Positions 16,419 to 22,899 of a stretch of 30,155 nucleotides of DNA are shown piece by piece (positions within the stretch are counted from its first letter, which is position 1; each line of letters opens with the position of its first letter). This DNA comes from Pseudobutyrivibrio sp. UBA3626 (lineage in GTDB: Bacteria; Bacillota; Clostridia; Lachnospirales; Lachnospiraceae), in assembly GCA_002373675.1 (NCBI GenBank), contig DFLF01000010.1, forward strand, positions 1 to 30,155, read 5' to 3'. A program made the position numbers and the translations under genes. Below the pieces are notes generated by a model. The model was not told the DNA's origin and ran no database searches. It saw only the letters and a program-made list of their open reading frames with translations.

Positions 16419-16449
16419 ATTTAATCAAATGCTGATTAAATTTCTCCTT
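16419..16449 (-). promoter_or_regulatory. Hairpin between Shine-Dalgarno and thrC start
   Basis: AAGGAG (16449-16444) is followed by the perfect inverted repeat ATTTAATCA/TGATTAAAT with a five-base loop (16441-16419), then nine bases to the ATG. Folding would bring the ribosome site to about 11 bases from the start. Opening it, or binding of a protein to the repeat, could alter translation. Confidence 0.6.
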
Positions 16450-16505
16450 TCAGTATAACTTACAGTATAATAATATTTTTTATTGTACATAATAACAACA
16501 CTAGA

Positions 16506-16534
16506 ATTATAGCAAATGAATGCCTTGTATTCAA
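16506..16534 (-). promoter_or_regulatory. thrC promoter
   Basis: Minus strand -35 TTGAAT (16534-16529), -10 TATAAT (16511-16506), 17-base spacer. The leader would be about 90 bases. Confidence 0.75.
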
Positions 16535-16575
16535 TGTGATATTTGACTAAATGAGACCAGTTATTATCACAATAG

Positions 16576-16604
16576 TTCAATTTCCAGATAAATTATGTTA
16601 GAAT
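16576..16604 (+). promoter_or_regulatory. Promoter of the AP2-like gene
   Basis: -35 TTCAAT (16576-16581, weak) and -10 TAGAAT (16599-16604), 17-base spacer, followed by AAAGGAG seven bases before the ATG. Confidence 0.5.
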
Positions 16605-16635
16605 ATCCATAAATATATTTTAAAGGAGACATCTT

Positions 16636-17436
16636 ATGTTACAGGGCGTATATATTGCATATAGAAAAGATAAGACACCTTATTATAGAGCAAGCATTCA
16701 TTATAATGGCAAACATGTAAGCTTAGGAAGCTTCGATTCTGAAGAAAAAGCCCACAAAGCTTATAAAGAAGCTGCTTCTATCTATAAATCTGATGATGTT
16801 ACTATAGACAATTACACAAATAGTGAACATATTCTATCTGATGATAAAATAGTAACTATTCTTAATCACAGAGATAACAAGATATATATTAAGACGCCTA
16901 TATATCTAAGAAAAGGGTATTTCTCATATTTTCTTACAAAAAACAGGGAATTAAAATTCTCTAATGACGACCTGTTCTACTACAGTTCTCATAGAATTCT
17001 TGCCAGAAAAGGCCACTTATATGTCAATGACTACGGAATGCAATATAATATATTAAGTCGCTTCGGCATCAAGAACTTTGCAGTATGCAGTTCTGATTAC
17101 AAATTTGCAAATGGTGATAGCAATGACTATCGATATTCTAACGTCATAGTTGTAAATAAATACCACGGAGTCCACAAGATTACATACAGAAATCAGGAAA
17201 AACATCAGGTTAAGATTCATTTTAACGGAGATTACCTAATCGGTCGATACAATACCGAAGAAGAGGCTGCTATCGCATACAATAAAGCTGTAGACTATGC
17301 ACGAGATAAAGGAATCAAGAAGAATTACATAGATAATTATGTACCGGACTTAAGTCCTTCTGAGTATTCTGAAATCTATAACAGTATTGAATTGCCTAAG
17401 AAATATACAGATTATATTGATAATTTAGCTAAGTAA
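16636..17436 (+). CDS. Double AP2-like DNA-binding protein with HNH-like middle
   Basis: A 266-residue protein. Residues about 4-50 (GVYIAYRKDKTPYYRASIHY, GKHVSLGSFDSEEKAHKAYK) and about 177-225 (GVHKITYRNQEKHQVKIHFN, YLIGRYNTEEEAAIAYNKA) each read as a three-strand-plus-helix AP2/ERF-like domain. Between them, residues about 140-180 (ANGDSNDYRYSNVIVVNKYHGV) resemble the C-terminal part of an HNH homing endonuclease (the DGDxxNNRxxNL..V element). The catalytic histidines are not apparent. Family knowledge: bacterial AP2 domains are often attached to HNH endonucleases of phages and mobile elements. Inference: a domesticated or inactive relative acting as a DNA-binding protein. It is isolated between thrC and the palindromic element; target unknown. 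It could also be an active endonuclease with a divergent site. Confidence 0.65.
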   Translation: MLQGVYIAYRKDKTPYYRASIHYNGKHVSLGSFDSEEKAHKAYKEAASIYKSDDVTIDNYTNSEHILSDDKIVTILNHRDNKIYIKTPIYLRKGYFSYFLTKNRELKFSNDDLFYYSSHRILARKGHLYVNDYGMQYNILSRFGIKNFAVCSSDYKFANGDSNDYRYSNVIVVNKYHGVHKITYRNQEKHQVKIHFNGDYLIGRYNTEEEAAIAYNKAVDYARDKGIKKNYIDNYVPDLSPSEYSEIYNSIELPKKYTDYIDNLAK

Positions 17437-17448
17437 ATATATATATAT

Positions 17449-17685
17449 GAGGAAAAGCTGTGTAGTGTATATCCTTATACGTTAATTCTTCGCTAACCAT
17501 ATGTAAATAATTGATATACCTTTCAATTAAATATCATGACAGAAACCAGCGACTGATCCACCATCCAGGTGGCAGTCGCTTATTTCCTGCATCCATGCAG
17601 GAAATTTTCTTCATATAATCAATTATTAACATATGATAAGCTTGAATTAAATTGTATAAGGATATACACTACACAGCTTCTCCTC
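17449..17685. repeat. 237-base palindromic element between AP2-like gene and leuD
   Basis: Terminal arms of 32 bases (17449-17480 and 17654-17685) are inverted copies with one mismatch; they contain AGCTGTGTAGTGTATATCC. Inner flanks 17481-17520 and 17605-17653 are weaker inverted copies of each other (both with ATATGT and AATTGAT). The two-hairpin GGA element sits at the centre. It occupies almost the whole gap, 13 bases after one stop codon and 17 bases before the other. It encodes nothing obvious. MITE-like insertion and a large structured 3' region are both possible. No clear direct target duplication is seen. Confidence 0.8.
17548..17604 (-). repeat. Two-hairpin GGA element, copy C (leuD 3' region)
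   Basis: On the minus strand, hairpin 1 is TTTCCTGC/GCAGGAAA with loop ATGGAT (17596-17591). Hairpin 2 has outer arm AGCGACTG/CAGTCGCT, inner arm CCACC/GGTGG, loop TGGAT (17667-numbering excluded; loop is 17567-17563) and the same AT bulge (17557-17556). It is in sense with leuD but has only a short T stretch after it, so it may not terminate well by itself. Confidence 0.8.
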
Positions 17686-17702
17686 ACTATAAATTCAATT
17701 AA

Positions 17703-18191
17703 CTATTTATTATTGATATAATTCACAAGCCCTTCGCTTGCTATGATTTTCTGCATAAATTCAGGGAAAGCCTGACCTTGATATGTCTTGCCTGTTGTTT
17801 CGTTAGTTATAACTCCACTATCAAAATCAACATTTACAATATCCCCTTCCTTAATATCATCTGCAGCCTCTTTGCATTCAATAATAGGAAGTCCTATATT
17901 AATGGCATTTCTATAGAAAATTCTTGCAAATGTCTCAGCAATTACACAGCTTACTCCAGCTGCTTTAATTGCTATAGGTGCATGCTCTCTTGATGAGCCA
18001 CAACCGAAATTCTTATTAGCTACAATAATATCGCCAGCTGATACATTATTAACAAAATTCTTATCAATATCTTCCATACAATGTGTGGCTAATTCCTTAG
18101 GATCTGATGAATTAAGATATCTTGCTGGAATAATTACATCTGTATCAATATTATCTCCAAATCTAAAAACTCTACCTTTTGCTGCTTTCAT
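17703..18191 (-). CDS. leuD: 3-Isopropylmalate dehydratase small subunit
   Basis: A 162-residue subunit that, with LeuC, isomerises 2-isopropylmalate to 3-isopropylmalate in leucine synthesis. Seen: DNIDTDVIIPARYL at the N-terminus, FGCGSSREHAPIAIKAAGV (the aconitase swivel-domain loop) and SFARIFYRNAINIGLP-like sequence (AETFARIFYRNAINIG). The length fits the short archaeal/clostridial type. GAGGTG is five bases from the ATG, and the gene begins 54 bases after leuC. Terminal gene of the group. Confidence 0.95.
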   Translation of the reverse strand: MKAAKGRVFRFGDNIDTDVIIPARYLNSSDPKELATHCMEDIDKNFVNNVSAGDIIVANKNFGCGSSREHAPIAIKAAGVSCVIAETFARIFYRNAINIGLPIIECKEAADDIKEGDIVNVDFDSGVITNETTGKTYQGQAFPEFMQKIIASEGLVNYINNK

Positions 18192-18245
18192 ATTTTCACC
18201 TCAAAATATTAATTCTACAATTAATTTACACAAACAACACAAGAA

Positions 18246-19499
18246 CTACATAGGTCCACTTATCTTGCCTGTCAAAGCAGACGCTGCCGCTACTGCAGGG
18301 GAAGCAAGATAAATCTCAGAATCTACTGCCCCCATACGACCAACAAAGTTTCTGTTAGTTGTAGATACGCATTTCTCTTTTGACGCAAGAATTCCCATGT
18401 ATCCGCCAAGACAAGGTCCACAGGTAGGTGTTGATACCACTGCTCCCGCCTCAATAAAGTCTCTTATAAATCCAGCCTCAAGAGCTTCTAAATAAATATT
18501 CTGAGTACCAGGAATTATGATACATCTTACATTATCTGCAACTTTGTTGCCTTTAAGAATCTTATCAGCCATAGCAAGATCCTCAAATCTTCCATTAGTA
18601 CATGAACCAATCACCACCTGATCTATACTAATATCTCCAACCTCATCAATTGTTCTGGTATTCTCAGGCAAATGAGGAAATGCTACAGTGGACTTAAGTA
18701 CTGACAAATCAATTGTAATGGTCTCATCATATTCAGCATCTGCATCCGCCTCATATACTTTAGGCTCTCTACTAGAATGCTCTTTAATATACTTTAATGT
18801 AATATCATCAACCGGGAAGATACCATTCTTCGCGCCTGCTTCAATTGCCATATTACAGATACATAGTCTGTCATCCATAGATAGATTCTTAACGCCCTCA
18901 CCAGTAAATTCAAGGGAACGGTACAATGCTCCATCCACTCCAATCTCACCAATAAGATGAAGAATAACATCTTTACCACTGATATATTCAGAAGGCTTGC
19001 CAATAAGCTCTACTTTAATAGCAGATGGCACCTTAAACCAGGCTTTACCAGTTGCCATTCCAGCAGCCATATCAGTAGATCCAACACCTGTAGAGAATGC
19101 TCCTAAAGCTCCATATGTACATGTATGTGAATCGGCACCGATAATGCAGTCACCCGCTATGCACAGTCCCTTCTCAGGAAGAAGAGCATGCTCAATACCC
19201 ATCTGTCCAACATCGAAGTAATTTGTAATATCATTCTTACATGCAAATTCTCTTACACATTTACAATGTTCAGCAGACTTAATGTCCTTATTAGGCACGA
19301 AATGGTCCATTACAAGAGCAATCTTATCCTTATGGAATACCCCATCGACCTTCATCTTCTCAATTTCATGAATGGCAACAGGACTGGTAATATCGTTTCC
19401 AAGTACAAGATCAAGATCTGCTTCTATTAATTGACCAGCTTCAACCTTAGAAAGATTAGCATGTGCTGCTAGAATCTTCTGTGTCATTGTCATACCCAT
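18246..19499 (-). CDS. leuC: 3-Isopropylmalate dehydratase large subunit
   Basis: A 417-residue aconitase-family subunit with a 4Fe-4S cluster; partner of LeuD. Seen: GADSHTCTYGALGAF, and the cluster cysteines C300 (GSCTNGRFEDL), C360 and C363 (CGPCLGGYMG). The length is that of the short type paired with separate LeuD, also shared by homoaconitase and methyl-citramalate dehydratase families; the neighbouring ilv genes favour leucine. It starts 23 bases after the ABC permease gene with AGGAGG eight bases before the ATG, so all four genes from 21104 to 17703 are probably one transcript. leuA and leuB are not in the window. Confidence 0.94.
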   Translation of the reverse strand: MGMTMTQKILAAHANLSKVEAGQLIEADLDLVLGNDITSPVAIHEIEKMKVDGVFHKDKIALVMDHFVPNKDIKSAEHCKCVREFACKNDITNYFDVGQMGIEHALLPEKGLCIAGDCIIGADSHTCTYGALGAFSTGVGSTDMAAGMATGKAWFKVPSAIKVELIGKPSEYISGKDVILHLIGEIGVDGALYRSLEFTGEGVKNLSMDDRLCICNMAIEAGAKNGIFPVDDITLKYIKEHSSREPKVYEADADAEYDETITIDLSVLKSTVAFPHLPENTRTIDEVGDISIDQVVIGSCTNGRFEDLAMADKILKGNKVADNVRCIIIPGTQNIYLEALEAGFIRDFIEAGAVVSTPTCGPCLGGYMGILASKEKCVSTTNRNFVGRMGAVDSEIYLASPAVAAASALTGKISGPM

Positions 19500-19522
19500 T
19501 AGTATAACCTCCTTATTGTTAT

Positions 19523-20284
19523 CTAGAATTCAAGCTCTTTCTTCTTGAAGATTTGAATTGAAATAATTAATGGTAGCACAATATAGCCTATAACTACGCC
19601 AAGTCCCCATGTAAATGCATGAAGACCATCCCCTTCAGATATTGCACTTATAAAATTCGAACAGGCGCTTCCCGGGAAGTATTGACTAAGCACTATATCA
19701 TTATCTCTGAGAATCGGAATCATATCAATAAATGTAAATATTATATCAAGTACATTTGTAACAAATATTATATAGAATACAAGTCCTGTTGTAGGATTCT
19801 GAGTACCATATACAAATAATAATGAAAGGCTTAAAAAAACAATCATCTTAATTGATGTAGACCACACATTTCCTATACAAGATGCAATCTGAGAACCAGA
19901 CGCGCCATCTATGAGGCCACATATAAAAGCAATAATTGTAAAGATAACATGCCACTCCACCACTAATATCAGTGTCTCGAAAAATCGTGCAAGCATCATC
20001 TTCGTTCTTGTCACTCCACGACCAATGGCAATCTGCATGCTTCTGCTCTTGAAGTCATCTGTATATATAGCACCAAAAATTGGTATACCTATAAGTAGCG
20101 GACTAAAGAATGAGAAAAAGCCACCTATGGCACTACCATACATATCTGCTGGTGTGTCAAAAAGCGGAATAGCCCTTAGACCTATTGCTATAAGTATTGC
20201 ACATGCCATCATTATAATCATACAAATAATAAGACTCTTCTTGCTCTGTGCTCTTCTTATGTCAGTTAGAATAACATTACGCAT
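19523..20284 (-). CDS. ABC-2 type transporter permease
   Basis: A 253-residue integral membrane protein with about six hydrophobic helices (near 17-37, 50-75, 102-123, 140-157, 163-185, 222-245). It resembles ABC-2 exporters of the bacitracin/NatB/lantibiotic-immunity type. The ATG at 20284 follows GGAGG by eight bases. The upstream TTG that extends the frame overlaps that site and is rejected. The start overlaps the end of the ATPase gene by eight bases, indicating translational coupling. Substrate unknown; cationic peptides or other amphiphiles are typical for the family. Confidence 0.85.
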   Translation of the reverse strand: MRNVILTDIRRAQSKKSLIICMIIMMACAILIAIGLRAIPLFDTPADMYGSAIGGFFSFFSPLLIGIPIFGAIYTDDFKSRSMQIAIGRGVTRTKMMLARFFETLILVVEWHVIFTIIAFICGLIDGASGSQIASCIGNVWSTSIKMIVFLSLSLLFVYGTQNPTTGLVFYIIFVTNVLDIIFTFIDMIPILRDNDIVLSQYFPGSACSNFISAISEGDGLHAFTWGLGVVIGYIVLPLIISIQIFKKKELEF

Positions 20285-21104
20285 TATCCTCACCTCCAAT
20301 CAAGCTGAAATAGTAATTCTCTAATGAATCCATAGCCTGTTCTGTACCTTTAATATCAACCCCAGCTTCTTTCAAGGCATTAGTAGCCTTCTCTAAATCC
20401 TCATCAGCCACGTTAATAGAAGTAACATTTGCACGAACTCTAAGATCTTCCTGATCTAACTCCTTAATTACAATGCCGTTATAAAGCATTCCAAATCGAT
20501 GTGCAGTATTCTGAAGTTCAGATAATATATGAGAAGATACAATTATAGTCTTGCCCTCCTCTTCATTAATCTTCTGAAGCATATTACGAATATCCATAAT
20601 TCCCTGAGGATCAAGTCCATTGGTGGGTTCGTCAAATATAAGAATCTCCGGGTCACCAAGTAGTGCATTAGCAATGCCCAATCTCTGCTTCATACCAAGA
20701 GAATACTTCTTTACAGGCATTTTCGCCGCATTATGGTCAAGTCCGACAATTTCAAGCACTCTCTTTACATCAGATGTATCCTTTACTCCCTTTAATCGTC
20801 TGTAATAGTGTAGATTCTCTTCACCACTTAGATAATTATAGAAATTAACTCCAACGAGAAAGCCAATCTTGGATCTGGCAGTATTATTTTCCTTCTCATT
20901 AGTTGCACCAAGAATAGACATACTTCCACCATTAGATGCAGAAAGTCCAAGAATCACCTTAAATAAAGTCGTCTTACCAGCACCATTCTTACCAATAACG
21001 CCATATATATCACCTTTATTTACAGACATATTGACACCTTTTAGCACTTCATTTTGTCCATAATTCTTAAGTAGATTGTCTATCTTGATAACAGAATCAC
21101 CCAT
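20277..21104 (-). CDS. ABC transporter ATP-binding protein
   Basis: A 275-residue ATPase of the BcrA/NatA-like ABC-2 exporter class. Seen: Walker A GKNGAGKTTL, Q-loop region GFLVGVNFYNYLSGEENL, signature YSLGMKQRLG, Walker B EILIFDEPTNGLDPQG and the H-loop IIVSSHILSE. The C-terminal 60 residues form the accessory domain common in this class. It drives the permease encoded by the overlapping downstream gene. AGGAG lies eight bases before the ATG. The pair precedes leuCD without a visible terminator. A functional link with leucine synthesis is not evident; it may be simply shared transcription. Confidence 0.9.
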   Translation of the reverse strand: MGDSVIKIDNLLKNYGQNEVLKGVNMSVNKGDIYGVIGKNGAGKTTLFKVILGLSASNGGSMSILGATNEKENNTARSKIGFLVGVNFYNYLSGEENLHYYRRLKGVKDTSDVKRVLEIVGLDHNAAKMPVKKYSLGMKQRLGIANALLGDPEILIFDEPTNGLDPQGIMDIRNMLQKINEEEGKTIIVSSHILSELQNTAHRFGMLYNGIVIKELDQEDLRVRANVTSINVADEDLEKATNALKEAGVDIKGTEQAMDSLENYYFSLIGGEDNA

Positions 21105-21155
21105 TCATGCTACTCCTTTCATATCATTATATTAATATAATGTATTGATACGCCA

Positions 21156-21182
21156 AAAATCCTGGCAAAATGCCAGGATTTT
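21156..21182 (-). terminator. ilvC terminator
   Basis: A perfect 12-base-pair stem AAAATCCTGGCA/TGCCAGGATTTT with a three-base loop and a T tract on the minus strand, 40 bases after ilvC. Symmetry allows action in both directions. Confidence 0.85.
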
Positions 21183-21221
21183 CTGCTTAGTCAGCCATCT
21201 CTATGATTAGCAATATCCTAA

Positions 21222-22250
21222 CTAGTTATTAATAAACTTATCTTCCTCGTTGTTCCAGCTATATAGTGAACGTACCTGTTCTCCAATCTTCTCAGATGGA
21301 TGCTCAGCAGCAAGCTTTCTCATAGCCTTGAAATGTACTTGTGAGCCAGCATCTGACATATCAAGTAAGAATTCCTTAGCAAATGAACCATCTTGAATAT
21401 CAGAAAGAATCTTCTTCATAGTCTTCTTTGTATCTTCTGTAATAATCTTAGGTCCTGTAATATAATCACCATACTCAGCTGTATTAGAGATAGAATATCT
21501 CATTCCAGCGAAGCCTGATTGATAAATTAAATCAACAATTAATTTCATCTCATGTACACACTCAAAATATGCATTTCTTGGATCATATCCTGCTTCAACA
21601 AGTGTCTCAAATCCTGCCTGCATAAGAGCACATACACCACCACAAAGAACTGCCTGCTCACCAAATAGGTCAGTCTCTGTCTCTGTTCTAAATGTTGTCT
21701 CTAAGATACCTGCTCTGGCACCACCGATACCAGCACCATAAGCAAGTGCCATATCAAGAGCCTTACCTGTTGCATCCTGCTCTACTGCTACAAGACAAGG
21801 TGTACCCTTTCCTGCCTGATACTCAGAACGAACTGTATGTCCTGGAGCCTTAGGTGCAATCATAGTTACATCAACATCTGCTGGTGGCTTAATGCATCCA
21901 AAATGAATATTAAATCCATGAGCAAACATAAGCATATTTCCAGCTTCAAGATTAGGCTCTACATCCTTCTTATACATATCTGCCTGCTTCTCATCATTAA
22001 TAAGAATCATAATAATATCAGCCATCTTAGCAGCCTCTGCTGTATTGTATACAGTTAAGCCCTGTGCCTCAGCCTTAGCCTTAGACTTAGAGCCCTCATA
22101 TAGACCGATGCATACGTCACATCCAGACTCCTTTAAGTTAAGAGCATGTGCATGACCCTGGCTACCATAACCAATAATAGCAATCTTCTTTCCCTCTAAT
22201 AATGAAAGGTTACAATCTTGTTCATAAAAAATTCTTGCTTCTTGTGACAT
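21222..22250 (-). CDS. ilvC: Ketol-acid reductoisomerase
   Basis: A 342-residue class I enzyme that converts 2-acetolactate (or acetohydroxybutyrate) to the dihydroxy acid in valine and isoleucine synthesis, using NAD(P)H and magnesium. Seen: the nucleotide fold IIGYGSQGHAHALNLKESG, the segment APKAPGHTVR, the metal-site region TETDLFGEQAVLCGG, and the C-terminal knotted domain with SNTAEYGD. The length is standard. It follows ilvN by 67 bases, with TTAGGAGG before the ATG, and ends in a strong terminator, so ilvN-ilvC is a unit. The catalytic large subunit gene (ilvB) is not seen here. Confidence 0.96.
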   Translation of the reverse strand: MSQEARIFYEQDCNLSLLEGKKIAIIGYGSQGHAHALNLKESGCDVCIGLYEGSKSKAKAEAQGLTVYNTAEAAKMADIIMILINDEKQADMYKKDVEPNLEAGNMLMFAHGFNIHFGCIKPPADVDVTMIAPKAPGHTVRSEYQAGKGTPCLVAVEQDATGKALDMALAYGAGIGGARAGILETTFRTETETDLFGEQAVLCGGVCALMQAGFETLVEAGYDPRNAYFECVHEMKLIVDLIYQSGFAGMRYSISNTAEYGDYITGPKIITEDTKKTMKKILSDIQDGSFAKEFLLDMSDAGSQVHFKAMRKLAAEHPSEKIGEQVRSLYSWNNEEDKFINN

Positions 22251-22317
22251 TTTAGTTTCCTCCTAATTCTTTTTTATCACTTTTTTATCATCTACGTCTG
22301 TTAAGACTAGGTAATAA

Positions 22318-22827
22318 CTAATCCATATAAACTATATCATCTGTACCACGAGAAAGACCCGTAGTTCCAGTTCTTGCAAGTTCAAGTATCTCGTAATCTG
22401 CAAGCATATCCAAGAATGAGTCAAGCTTACCTGTATGACCAGTAACTTCAATAACTAGTGATTCATGAGTAACATCAACAACTTTACCATGGAAAATCTC
22501 AGTAAGTTCAGCAATACTAGGAAAGCCTTGTTCTTTATTTAATTTCGTGGATATCTTAACAATCATAAGTTCTCTTGTTACAGAATCGTCAGGCTCTAGA
22601 ATCTTAACATCTACAACGTCTTCCAGCTTAGCTACCTGCTTCTGGATCTGCTCTAATATAAGCTCATCTCCACTTGTAACTATTGTCATTCTAGTATATC
22701 TTGGGTCAGCCGTTACACCAGCGGAAAACGAATCGATATTATATCCTCTTCTTGAAAATAGTCCTGATACATGACTAAGAACACCAGATGTATTCTCAAC
22801 TAGTATAGAAAGTACTTGTCTTCTCAT
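22318..22827 (-). CDS. ilvN: Acetolactate synthase regulatory subunit
   Basis: A 169-residue small subunit that binds the catalytic acetolactate synthase and confers valine feedback control. Seen: an N-terminal ACT domain (VLSILVENTSGVLSHVSGLFSRRGYNIDS) and the C-terminal conserved domain (RELMIVKI, TGLSRG). The start chosen is the ATG at 22827, six bases after GGAG. The upstream in-frame ATG at 22839 sits on that site and has no good ribosome site. The large subunit gene is absent from the window, so it must be encoded elsewhere. First gene of the ilvN-ilvC unit. Confidence 0.94.
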   Translation of the reverse strand: MRRQVLSILVENTSGVLSHVSGLFSRRGYNIDSFSAGVTADPRYTRMTIVTSGDELILEQIQKQVAKLEDVVDVKILEPDDSVTRELMIVKISTKLNKEQGFPSIAELTEIFHGKVVDVTHESLVIEVTGHTGKLDSFLDMLADYEILELARTGTTGLSRGTDDIVYMD

Positions 22828-22843
22828 GCTTTTCTCCATTCTT

Positions 22844-22888
22844 TTGACAATATAAAAATTATTTTAGCACAAATACTATTATTGTCAA
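22844..22888 (-). promoter_or_regulatory. ilvNC promoter with flanking inverted repeat
   Basis: Minus strand -35 TTGACA (22888-22883) and -10 TAAAAT (22866-22861), 16-base spacer, with TG before the -10. The 9-base sequence TTGACAATA at the -35 recurs as its inverse TATTGTCAA at 22852-22844, just past the start point. This is a possible operator pair. Confidence 0.6.
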
Positions 22889-22899
22889 ATATTTAGCAC

